Origin: Pseudomonadota bacterium
Lineage (GTDB): Bacteria; Pseudomonadota; Alphaproteobacteria; Acetobacterales; Acetobacteraceae
Direction: 5' to 3'
DNA: 30,568 bases
Assembly (NCBI GenBank): GCA_021808055.1
Contig: JAKBCH010000020.1
Location: 1 to 30,568 of the forward strand
The position numbers and the translations under genes are program-made. How positions within the stretch are numbered: the first letter of the stretch is position 1; each line of letters begins with the position of its first letter. Of this stretch, positions 23,204 through 30,568 are shown piece by piece. A model generated the notes under the pieces. It did no database searches, was not told the DNA's origin, and was given only the letters and a program-made list of their open reading frames with translations.

Positions 23204-25996
23204 ATGACCGATAAAGTAACCGACTATAAATCCACAGTCTTTCTGCCACGCACAGAATTTCCCATGCGTGGAGAACTGCCCCTGCGCGAGCCAGAGATGC
23301 TCAAGCGCTGGGAAGATATGCGCCTATGGGCCCGGCTGCGCGCGGCGGGGCAGGGGCGTGAGAAATTCGTCCTGCACGATGGTCCGCCTTATGCCAACGG
23401 CAACCTGCATATTGGCCACGCGCTCAACAAGATTCATAAGGACGTCATCAACCGCGCCCAGCAGATGGCGGGTAAGGATGCCGATTACATCCCCGGCTGG
23501 GATTGCCATGGCTTGCCCATCGAATGGAAGATCGAGGAGCAGTACCGCGCCAGGAAGAAGGATAAGGACCAGGTGCCGGTGCTGGAATTCCGCAAGGAAT
23601 GCCGCGATTACGCGCAGCACTGGCTGAATGTTCAGGCCGAGGAATTTAAGCGCCTGGGCGTGGCGGGCGACTGGGCCAACCGCTACGCCACCATGGATTT
23701 CGCCTCCGAGGCCGCCATCGCCGGCGAGGTGGGCAAGTTCCTGCTCAATGGCGCGCTCTACCGTGGCCTGCGCCCGGTTATGTGGAGCCCGGTGGAGAAA
23801 ACCGCCTTGGCCGAGGCCGAGGTGGAGTATTACGAGAAGAAAGATACCGCGATCTATGTCCGTTTCGCCGCCACGGCGGCGGAAACCGGCGATTTCGCGG
23901 GAGCCTCCATCGTCATATGGACCACAACGCCCTGGACCATCCCTGGCAATCGCGGCCTCGCCGCCGGGCATGAGCTGGATTACGTGCTCTTCAGCGTGGA
24001 TGCGGTAGGGGCTGAGAGCCTGGCCGTTCCGGGCGAAAGGCTGATTGTTTCGCAGGAATTGCTGGGGGATGTCTGCTCCAAAACCGGCATTACCGCGCAT
24101 ACCGTGCTTTCCACATTCAAGGGCCGCGCGCTGGAGGGTAAACGCTTCTACCACCCGTTGGCGCCGGTGGATGGGGGCTATGATTTCAGCGTGCCGGTCA
24201 TGCTGGGTGAATTTGTCACCATGGAGGCGGGTACGGGCATTGTCCACATGGCGCCAGGCCATGGCGAAGATGATTTCGTGCTGTGCAAGGCGCATGGCAT
24301 CCCCGTGCCGGATACCGTGGCGGATGACGGCACATACTATCCCTCCGTGCCGCTATTCGGCGGGTTGCATGTTTACAAGGCTGCCGACCCTGTCTGCAAA
24401 TGCTTGCAGCAGGCAGGTGCCCTATTGCAGCGGAATGAGTTCATGCACTCCTACCCGCATAGCTGGCGCTCAAAGGCCCCGCTCATTTACCGCGCCACGG
24501 CGCAATGGTTCATCCGTATGGATGGCGAGACAGAAATCCGCGCCAAATCGCTCGCCGCCATCGAAGCCACGCATTTCGTGCCGGCAATTGGCCGCAACCG
24601 CATCCGCTCGATGGTCGAATCCCGCCCAGATTGGTGCATCTCCCGCCAGCGCGCCTGGGGTGTGCCCATCGCCATTTTTGTCGATAAACGCACGCACGAG
24701 CCGCTGCGCGACGTGGACGTGGTCAACCGCGTGGTGGAGATATTCACCAAGGAAGGTGCTGATGCCTGGTATATCCGCCCGGCTTCCGATTTCCTTGGCC
24801 CAGACCGCAACCCGGATGATTACGAGCAGATTTTCGACGTTGTCGATGTCTGGTTCGAATCCGGTTCCACCCATGCTTTTGTGCTTGAGGCGCGCGGCCT
24901 CCCCACGCCGGCCGATTTGTATCTGGAAGGTTCGGATCAGCATCGCGGCTGGTTCCAGGCCTCGCTGCTGGAAGCCGTCGGCACGCGCGGCGCGGCGCCG
25001 TTCAAGAGCATCGTCACGGATGGCTTCGTGCTGGATGAGCAGGGCCGTAAAATGTCGAAATCGCTGGGCAATGTCACCGCCCCGCAGGAAGTGAACGACA
25101 AATACGGCGCGGATATTCTGCGCCTCTGGGTGATGAATTCAGATGCGTCGGAGGATTTGCGCATCGGCCCGGAAATCCTGAAGCAGCAGGCTGAGCTTTA
25201 CCGCCGCCTGCGCAACACGCTGCGCTGGATTCTCGGCTCGCTGGATGGGTTTACGGAAGCGGAACGGGTGTCTGAAGAACTGTTTCCTGGACTAGAAAAG
25301 TACCTGCTACATCAGTTGTGGTTAGTGAATCAGCGGCTCCAGTCGGCGGTAAAAACTCACGACTGGACGGGGGTTTACCCGGCCATTCATCACTTTTGCA
25401 CGACAGATTTGTCGGCTTTTTATTTTGATATTCGTAAGGACACCCTTTACTGCGATGCGCCGTCTTCAAAGAAGCGGCAGGCATGCAGGAGCTTTCTCGA
25501 TACGCTGTTTAAGTGCCTCGCTATGTGGTTGGCGCCTGCGCTGCCGTTCACTGCCGAGGAGGCGTGGGTCGCGCGATGCGGTGAGGATAGTTCGGTTCAC
25601 TTGCAACTGTTTCCTGAAGTGCCTGAGTCTTGGAGGTCTGATGAACTCGCCGAGCGATGGTGGCAGATTCGGCAACAGCGCAGCAATTTTACTCAGTCGA
25701 TAGAGAACCTCAGGCGAGAGCGTACTATTGGCTCCTCACTTGAAGTTGAGATTGCGGTCCACCCTGTCGTTAATCGGGGCTTGGATAGCAAGGAGGAATT
25801 GCTGACATCCGAAGAGTGGGCAGAGATCGCGATCGTCTCTCGCTTAGAATTTGATGCCTCTATCGAAGATGGCACGTTTAAGGTTTTCAAAGCCTCCGGC
25901 CAGAAGTGCGAGCGCTGCTGGCGCGTATTGCCCGAAGTGGGGCAGAGCGCCGCCCACCCCACGCTCTGCATACGCTGCTGCGAGGCAGTGAGCTGA
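23204..25996 (+). CDS. ileS: Isoleucyl-tRNA synthetase
   Basis: The 930-residue class I synthetase attaches isoleucine to tRNA-Ile. ATG 23204 begins MTDKVTDYKSTVFLPRTEFP, the normal N-terminus; the open frame further upstream overlaps ribF and is not coding. HIGH is at 69-72 (in NGNLHIGHA), the editing domain spans about 200-400 with TTTPWTIPGNRGLA, and KMSKS is at 616-620. The anticodon-binding region holds DLSAFYFDIRKDTLYCDAP. The C-terminal zinc site is C902-E-R-C905 with C922 and C925. The gene is intact, but bases about 25250-25890 have much lower GC and different codons than the rest. Its TGA overlaps the lspA ATG. Confidence 0.98.
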   Translation: MTDKVTDYKSTVFLPRTEFPMRGELPLREPEMLKRWEDMRLWARLRAAGQGREKFVLHDGPPYANGNLHIGHALNKIHKDVINRAQQMAGKDADYIPGWDCHGLPIEWKIEEQYRARKKDKDQVPVLEFRKECRDYAQHWLNVQAEEFKRLGVAGDWANRYATMDFASEAAIAGEVGKFLLNGALYRGLRPVMWSPVEKTALAEAEVEYYEKKDTAIYVRFAATAAETGDFAGASIVIWTTTPWTIPGNRGLAAGHELDYVLFSVDAVGAESLAVPGERLIVSQELLGDVCSKTGITAHTVLSTFKGRALEGKRFYHPLAPVDGGYDFSVPVMLGEFVTMEAGTGIVHMAPGHGEDDFVLCKAHGIPVPDTVADDGTYYPSVPLFGGLHVYKAADPVCKCLQQAGALLQRNEFMHSYPHSWRSKAPLIYRATAQWFIRMDGETEIRAKSLAAIEATHFVPAIGRNRIRSMVESRPDWCISRQRAWGVPIAIFVDKRTHEPLRDVDVVNRVVEIFTKEGADAWYIRPASDFLGPDRNPDDYEQIFDVVDVWFESGSTHAFVLEARGLPTPADLYLEGSDQHRGWFQASLLEAVGTRGAAPFKSIVTDGFVLDEQGRKMSKSLGNVTAPQEVNDKYGADILRLWVMNSDASEDLRIGPEILKQQAELYRRLRNTLRWILGSLDGFTEAERVSEELFPGLEKYLLHQLWLVNQRLQSAVKTHDWTGVYPAIHHFCTTDLSAFYFDIRKDTLYCDAPSSKKRQACRSFLDTLFKCLAMWLAPALPFTAEEAWVARCGEDSSVHLQLFPEVPESWRSDELAERWWQIRQQRSNFTQSIENLRRERTIGSSLEVEIAVHPVVNRGLDSKEELLTSEEWAEIAIVSRLEFDASIEDGTFKVFKASGQKCERCWRVLPEVGQSAAHPTLCIRCCEAVS
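25250..25890 (+). other. Compositionally atypical block inside ileS
   Basis: Within the ileS anticodon-binding region, codon choice shifts abruptly. AGG arginine codons appear three times within about 230 bp (in CRSF, WRSD and NLRRE), A/T-ending codons become common, and bases 25381-25440 are 23/60 GC, compared with 42/60 in 23761-23820 of the same gene. Normal GC-rich usage returns at the zinc-site codons near 25890. The frame stays open and the protein still looks like IleS, which suggests homologous replacement by DNA from another organism. Confidence 0.65.
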
Positions 25997-26484
25997 TGCG
26001 CCGCTTTATCGGCTTCGCCGTCGCCCTTCTCATCCTGGCCGCCGATCAGGGCAGCAAATACCTGGTTCTGCACCAGTTGCATCTGTGGGATGGCCATGTG
26101 CTGGTGGTGCTGCCGGTGCTCGATTTCGTGCTGGTCCGGAACCACGGCATTACCTTCGGCATGCTGGCAGGCACGGCGAGCAAGGTGATTCTCGCTGCGG
26201 GCGCTTCCATTGTCGTGCTGGGTCTGTTCGTCTGGTTGTGGCGCACCAAGAGCTGGCTGGTTACCCTCGCCGTGGGCGCCATAGCCGGTGGTGCCATAGG
26301 TAACGTGCTGGACCGGCTGCGCTACGGTGCCGTGGTGGACTTCATCCATGTGCATATCGGCTCTATTGCCTACCCTTGGGTGTTCAATGTGGGAGATTCC
26401 GCCATTGTCTGCGGCGTTATCGCGCTTATGCTGGACAGCCTGTTCAGCAAGCCCCCCGTTGCGGCAAATGAGGGGGAAGGATAG
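25996..26484 (+). CDS. lspA: Lipoprotein signal peptidase
   Basis: The 162-residue inner-membrane aspartyl protease cleaves prolipoprotein signal peptides after diacylglyceryl transfer. Four hydrophobic helices are visible. The catalytic aspartates lie in NVLDRLRYGAVVDFIHVH and FNVGDSAIVCG, the latter a variant of the usual FNxAD motif with Gly before the Asp. The N-terminal DQGSKYLV and VRNHGITFGML are also conserved. ATG 25996 overlaps the ileS stop as TGATG, so the start is fixed by coupling. Its substrates in this window would include MlaA, LptM, the DUF3035 lipoprotein and the 2679-3272 lipoprotein. Confidence 0.97.
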   Translation: MRRFIGFAVALLILAADQGSKYLVLHQLHLWDGHVLVVLPVLDFVLVRNHGITFGMLAGTASKVILAAGASIVVLGLFVWLWRTKSWLVTLAVGAIAGGAIGNVLDRLRYGAVVDFIHVHIGSIAYPWVFNVGDSAIVCGVIALMLDSLFSKPPVAANEGEG

Positions 26485-26493
26485 GAAGGCCTC

Positions 26494-27045
26494 ATGAACA
26501 TGCACCGCGCCGCCGCCGCTTCCACGCTCGTCCTTGCCCTGGCCCTGGCTGGGTGCAGCGATGCCACCAAGAAAGAATTTGGTCTCGCGCCTAATCCGCC
26601 CGATGCCTTCCAGGTTGGCGTGCAGCCGCCTCTGTCTTTGCCCCCCGAGCTTGGCCAATTGCCACCGCCCAACCCTGGCGAGCCACGCCCGCAAACGGTT
26701 GACGCCGCCCAGCAGGGAGCCGCGGTCTTCCAGGGTGGCGCTTCCTCCTCCAGCGCGGCAATAACGCCTGGCGGGCAGGCCTTGCTGCAGGAGGCTGGCC
26801 CCACCCCGCCCGCCACCATCCGCGCCCAAGTAAACCAGGATGCATTGATCGCCAGCAAGCCGCCAGGGTTTGTCTCTGGCCTCATGGGCAGTGGCCCGGC
26901 TCCGGCGCCGGTGGTCAACGCCCCGGCCGAGCAGCAGCGCCTGCAGGAGAACGAGGCTCTCGGCCAGCCCGTAACCAACGGCACCACGCCTCAGCAGACG
27001 GATCAGAACAAAGGCTTGTTCGGCCGCTTCCTCGACCTATTCTAA
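26494..27045 (+). CDS. DUF3035 lipoprotein (BamF-like)
   Basis: The 183-residue product has a lipoprotein signal with lipobox LALAGC and Cys21. Soon after comes the family block LAPNPPDAFQVGVQPPLSLPPELGQLPPPNPGEPRPQ-like region (about residues 31-68; Pro-rich with a PPLSLPP core), typical of DUF3035. The remainder is low-complexity Gln/Ala/Pro, ending in a GLFGRFLDLF amphipathic tail. In Caulobacter a lipoprotein with a similar Pro-rich motif, BamF, belongs to the outer-membrane protein assembly (BAM) complex; applying that role here is inference. AGGAAGG precedes the ATG, and lspA ends 9 bp upstream. Confidence 0.85.
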   Translation: MNMHRAAAASTLVLALALAGCSDATKKEFGLAPNPPDAFQVGVQPPLSLPPELGQLPPPNPGEPRPQTVDAAQQGAAVFQGGASSSSAAITPGGQALLQEAGPTPPATIRAQVNQDALIASKPPGFVSGLMGSGPAPAPVVNAPAEQQRLQENEALGQPVTNGTTPQQTDQNKGLFGRFLDLF

Positions 27046-27120
27046 AACACACTGTAATCCCTCCCGTTTGGTAACGTTTGCGGTCATACTGGCCCGGGCG
27101 GGTAGGGAGATTGCACCGGG

Positions 27121-27978
27121 ATGGATGGAACAATCCAATTAGCACTGCGGGGGGTAAGCCGTGGCCTCCATCTTGCTGGCTATTTCACAGCCTTTGGAAC
27201 CATGTTTCTGCAGGCGGCTTTCCTGCGCGGCGGCGCATTGCGGGGGATGAAACCTTTGGCCTGGGCCGGGTGCGGGATTGCGTTGCTGGCTGGTTGTGCC
27301 TGGTTCGTCCTGCAAGCTGCTTATTTTGCATCGGCACAAAATTTTACCGAAACCATCTCAGCTATTCCCGCCGTGGTGCAATATACCCGCTTTGGTGTCT
27401 TACTGCCGGGGCGCATGGCCGCACTTGTGCTGGCTACCTTACTGTTTCAGGCCAACAAGCCGCGCTGTGCAGCGCTTTTGGCGTTTTTTGGGGTGGCGGC
27501 TGAGGCATGGCTCGGGCATGGCGGAGCCATGCCTGGCCGTGTAGGGGGCGTACTGCTGGTAACCTCTATCCTGCATCTTGCCGCTGCAGCCTTATGGCTG
27601 GGCACTCTGCCTGCTTTGTTTCTGGCCGTGGCAAAATTGCCGGAGCCAGGCCTGCTGGTGCGCCGCTATTCGCCTTTTGGCATGAGCTGTGTTGCCGTGC
27701 TGCTCATGACGGCGCTGGTGCAATATGTCATCCTCATCGCCTGTCCGTCGGCATTGTTCGACTCGGGCTATGGCGCACTCGTCTTGGTGAAAACCATGCT
27801 GTTTGTGGCGCTCATCGCCATTGCGGCTTATAACCGGCTTAGCCTTGCCCCGGTATTGCCGGCCAGCCGGGGCGCCTTACGGCACGCCATTGGCGCCGAG
27901 ATATTGCTGGGGCTTTTCGTTCTTATCGCGGCGGGGCTGTTATTACAATTTGGCCCGCCCGCTATGGCGCATGGTTAG
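27121..27978 (+). CDS. CopD-family membrane protein
   Basis: The 285-residue, very hydrophobic protein has about eight predicted membrane helices. The central to C-terminal half matches the copper resistance D domain, with LHLAAAALWLGTLPALFLA, VRRYSPFGMSCVAVLL and GYGALVLVKTMLFVALIAIAAYNRLSL as family blocks. CopD proteins are linked with copper uptake or tolerance. No copC gene or other copper gene lies next to it, so the role is uncertain. A GGGAG precedes the ATG by about ten bases. Its TAG overlaps the TAA of convergent lysA. Confidence 0.85.
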   Translation: MDGTIQLALRGVSRGLHLAGYFTAFGTMFLQAAFLRGGALRGMKPLAWAGCGIALLAGCAWFVLQAAYFASAQNFTETISAIPAVVQYTRFGVLLPGRMAALVLATLLFQANKPRCAALLAFFGVAAEAWLGHGGAMPGRVGGVLLVTSILHLAAAALWLGTLPALFLAVAKLPEPGLLVRRYSPFGMSCVAVLLMTALVQYVILIACPSALFDSGYGALVLVKTMLFVALIAIAAYNRLSLAPVLPASRGALRHAIGAEILLGLFVLIAAGLLLQFGPPAMAHG

Positions 27979-29285
27979 GGCAGAATTTCGTCCATCCATA
28001 AATCCTCAGGCTTTTGCCGGGGCGTAATCAGCATCACCTGCCCATTATCAATCAGAACAGAGGCTGCGCGGGGGCGCGCATTATATGTGCTGCTCATCAC
28101 GGCGCCGTAAGCGCCAGCATCGAGAATCGCTACCCGGGTGCCGGGGGGAAGGCTGGGCAATTCGCGGTCCTTGGCGAAACAATCCGCGCTCTCACATACT
28201 GGTCCCACGACATCGCCAGGGCTTACCGGTTCGTAGAATAGCGCTGGGTCCACCGGCAAAATACCATGCCATGATTCATATAAAGCCGGGCGCATCAGTT
28301 CATTCATCGCCGCGTCCAGCACCACGAAGCGCTTGCCCGCCTGCTTTTGCAGTACCACCGAGGCGAGTAGCAGCCCGGCAGGTCCCACCAGATAGCGTCC
28401 TGGTTCCAGCAGCAGCTTTACCCCAAGCCCGCCTACGGTCTGCTTCACCATGGCGGCGAAGGCGGCTAGGTTCATGCCTGGTTCATCGTGGTAGCCAATG
28501 CCGATGCCGCCGCCAAGGTCCAGAACCATCACCTCCAGCCCCTGTGCCCGCAGGGCCCGAACCATTTCCGCGGCCTTGGAATAAGCGGCGGCATAAGGAG
28601 CGGGCGACAGAATCTGGCTGCCGATATGCAACGCCAGCCCATGAATGACGATACCGGGCAAGGTGCTGGCACGGGCATAAAGGGCAGGGACATCCGCCGC
28701 CGGGATGCCGAATTTATTCTCCGCCAATCCGGTGGTTATTTTGGCATGGGTCCCGGCATTCACGTCCGGGTTCATCCGCAGCACAATGCTTGCCGTGCTG
28801 CCCAGGCGCGTCGCCAAGGCAGAGATCATCTCCAGCTCTTCCGCGCTTTCTACGTTAAACTGGCCAACCCCTTGGCTTAGCGCGGCTTCAATCTCTGCCG
28901 AGGCCTTGCCCACGCCGGAATAAACTATATCCTGCGCCGCAATTTTGGCCCGCTGCGCGCGCAAAAATTCGCCCAGGCTCACCACATCCGCTCCGGCACC
29001 GGCTTGGCGGAAAATATCGAGTATGGCCAGATGGTCGTTGGCCTTCACGGCGTAATGGATATGCACGGGCAGATCCTGTTGCCGGAAAGCATCCCGTAGC
29101 GCGGCAAAACGCGCCCGCATGCTGCCCGCACCGTAAACCCATACTGGCGTGCCGTACTGGTCCGCAATCGCGTTCAGCGGTACGCCCTCGAAGCATAGCC
29201 CATCCCGTGCATGCATCGAGAGGGCGGGGCGCGCCACCAGCAGGTCGCCCAGCCTGGGCTCGGGGCCCGTAAAAATGTCAGCCAT
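27975..29285 (-). CDS. lysA: Diaminopimelate decarboxylase
   Basis: The 436-residue PLP enzyme converts meso-diaminopimelate to lysine. The PLP lysine is K81 in IHYAVKANDH. Other family blocks are GADVVSLGEF, NPDVNAGTH, the substrate-binding ALHIGSQI, LDLGGGIGIGY, LLEPGRYLVG, the cysteine motif CESADCFAKDRELP and the C-terminal GAYGAVMSSTYN. ATG 29285 begins MADIF, one base after the lptM stop; the longer reading into lptM is rejected. It is last in argH-lptM-lysA. Confidence 0.97.
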   Translation of the reverse strand: MADIFTGPEPRLGDLLVARPALSMHARDGLCFEGVPLNAIADQYGTPVWVYGAGSMRARFAALRDAFRQQDLPVHIHYAVKANDHLAILDIFRQAGAGADVVSLGEFLRAQRAKIAAQDIVYSGVGKASAEIEAALSQGVGQFNVESAEELEMISALATRLGSTASIVLRMNPDVNAGTHAKITTGLAENKFGIPAADVPALYARASTLPGIVIHGLALHIGSQILSPAPYAAAYSKAAEMVRALRAQGLEVMVLDLGGGIGIGYHDEPGMNLAAFAAMVKQTVGGLGVKLLLEPGRYLVGPAGLLLASVVLQKQAGKRFVVLDAAMNELMRPALYESWHGILPVDPALFYEPVSPGDVVGPVCESADCFAKDRELPSLPPGTRVAILDAGAYGAVMSSTYNARPRAASVLIDNGQVMLITPRQKPEDLWMDEILP

Positions 29286-29286
29286 G

Positions 29287-29409
29287 TTATTGCGCCGGGT
29301 AGGGGTGAGGGTAGGTAATATCCGCCGCAGGGCCAGGTGGCGTGGGCGCGCCACGGCGCCCGCACCCTGCTAGTGCCAGCACACACAGCATTGCCATGAA
29401 CAGTCTCAT
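29287..29409 (-). CDS. lptM: LptM-like small lipoprotein (40 aa)
   Basis: A 40-residue lipoprotein with signal [16 protein letters not shown] and Cys16, followed by [13 protein letters not shown]. This matches the LptM (formerly YifL) pattern of a short lipoprotein with a C-G-x-x-G-P-P-like start to the mature chain. In E. coli LptM helps mature the LptDE lipopolysaccharide translocon. The location between argH and lysA is common in alphaproteobacteria. The ATG overlaps the argH TGA (ATGA), and lysA begins one base after its TAA, so it is tightly coupled on both sides. Its small size makes it easy to miss. Confidence 0.85.
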   Translation of the reverse strand: MRLFMAMLCVLALAGCGRRGAPTPPGPAADITYPHPYPAQ

Positions 29410-30568
29410 TGCAGAGTCTCCAGCCAGCCAGATGCTGCTTTTGCCACATTTGCGGGCGCGGTGCCGCCATAAGAAGTCCGTGATGTTACCGATGCCTCTA
29501 CCGTGAGCACGGCGAATATTTCCGCCGTGATGCGCGGTTCTATGCTCTGCATGTCCGCCAGGGAGAGGCTGGACATATCCACGCCTCGCTCCTCGGCCAG
29601 CCGCACCACGCGGCCAGTTACATGGTGAGCGTCGCGGAATGGCATTTTCAACACCCGGACCAGCCAATCGGCCAGGTCGGTGGCCGTGGCAAAACCGCTG
29701 CTGGCCAGGGCCGCCATGCGTTCCGTGTTGGCCTTCATGTCACGTACCATGCCCGCCGTGGCGGGCAGGCATAGGGTTATGGCGGCCACGGCGTCGAACA
29801 CCGGCTCCTTATCTTCCTGCATATCCTTGGCATAGGCCAGGGGCAGCCCCTTCATCACGGTCAAAAGCCCCATCAACGCGCCAAAAATCCGGCCCGTCTT
29901 GGCCTTGGTCAGCTCCGCTGCGTCAGGGTTGCGCTTTTGGGGCATGATCGAGGAGCCAGTGGTAAAGGCATCGGAAAGCGTAATCAGCCGGTAAGGTGAG
30001 GAACACCAGATGATGATCTCCTCCGCAAAGCGTGAGAGATGCATCGCCATGATGGAAATCGCGGCAAGGAATTCCAGCGCGAAGTCGCGGTCGGACACGG
30101 AATCCAGAGAATTCGCCGTCGGCCGGTCAAAGCCCAGTGCCGCGGCGGTGGCAAAGCGGTCAATGGGGAAGGAGGTGCCGGCCAGCGCCGCCGCACCAAG
30201 CGGGCATTCATTCAGCCGCTTGCGCGCATCTTCCAGCCGCCCCGAATCCCGGTTCAACATCTCCACATAGGCCAGCAAATGGTGACCAAAGGTAACCGGC
30301 TGGGCTGTTTGCAAATGGGTGAATCCCGGCATGACTGTGCCCGCATGTTCCGCCGCGCGCTCAGCCAGGGCACGCATCAAATCCTTTACCTGCGCCAGAA
30401 TGCCATCGATCTCGCCGCGCACATACAGGCGGAAATCGGTCGCCACCTGGTCGTTGCGGCTCCTCGCCGTGTGCAAACGTCTTGCCGCCTCGCCAATCCT
30501 TTCGGTCAGCCGGGCCTCGATATTGGTGTGGATATCCTCCAGTGCATCGGAGAGGGCACGTTGAGCAT
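29406..30568 (-). CDS. argH: Argininosuccinate lyase (5' end off the window)
   Basis: The open frame runs past the right edge; 386 codons of the C-terminal part are present. It cleaves argininosuccinate to arginine and fumarate. The visible frame begins with [18 protein letters not shown] and [21 protein letters not shown], followed by [19 protein letters not shown] and the fumarase/ASL signature [15 protein letters not shown], which carries the catalytic serine loop. About 80 to 90 N-terminal residues are missing because of the window boundary, not because of a break. It leads into lptM and lysA. Confidence 0.97.
   Translation of the reverse strand, partial: AQRALSDALEDIHTNIEARLTERIGEAARRLHTARSRNDQVATDFRLYVRGEIDGILAQVKDLMRALAERAAEHAGTVMPGFTHLQTAQPVTFGHHLLAYVEMLNRDSGRLEDARKRLNECPLGAAALAGTSFPIDRFATAAALGFDRPTANSLDSVSDRDFALEFLAAISIMAMHLSRFAEEIIIWCSSPYRLITLSDAFTTGSSIMPQKRNPDAAELTKAKTGRIFGALMGLLTVMKGLPLAYAKDMQEDKEPVFDAVAAITLCLPATAGMVRDMKANTERMAALASSGFATATDLADWLVRVLKMPFRDAHHVTGRVVRLAEERGVDMSSLSLADMQSIEPRITAEIFAVLTVEASVTSRTSYGGTAPANVAKAASGWLETLQ

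Noticed and set aside
25693..26829. A 378-codon open frame on minus over ileS, lspA and the DUF3035 gene
   Set aside because: It is antisense to three well-recognised genes and has low-complexity composition typical of a shadow frame in GC-rich DNA.

Overview
This 30.6 kb window looks like ordinary, gene-dense chromosome of an alphaproteobacterium, most likely of the Acetobacteraceae/Rhodospirillales side. The pointers are a three-gene proton-translocating transhydrogenase (pntAA-pntAB-pntB), NDUFA12 outside a nuo operon, DUF2155, DUF1244, DUF2312/GapR, DUF2125 and DUF3035 proteins, and the argH-lptM-lysA and ribF-ileS-lspA orders. The DNA is GC-rich. I see no tRNA, rRNA, CRISPR array, insertion sequence, phage gene or intergenic gap above 300 bp. 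The species call is inference.

Left part (1-8.2 kb): a minus-strand gene running off the left edge encodes a shortened relative of class II ribonucleotide reductase. Behind it lie two sites resembling NrdR boxes, exactly 32 bp apart. Divergent from it is a tight operon NDUFA12-mlaD-DUF2155, closed by a hairpin. Then come, on the minus strand, an orphan lipoprotein and a glycerate kinase-pyruvate kinase pair. DUF1244 and gapR follow on plus, and an APC permease on minus.

Middle (8.2-19.3 kb): pepF, an ABC1 kinase and a TylF-type methyltransferase lie in series on plus, followed by the pnt operon. A bidirectional terminator separates pntB from the convergent, overlapping metF-uvrD-prmA operon.

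Right part (19.4-30.6 kb): mlaA-mlaC (outer-membrane lipid asymmetry), a convergent DUF2125 gene, then ribF-ileS-lspA-DUF3035 lipoprotein-copD on plus, and argH-lptM-lysA on minus, with argH cut by the right edge.

The most unusual items are the degenerate RNR-like gene with its putative NrdR operators, an internal block of ileS (about 25250-25890) with much lower GC and different codons than the rest of the gene, and two long G/C homopolymers (10 and 9) inside neighbouring envelope genes. I found no clear multi-gene novel defence or biosynthetic system.
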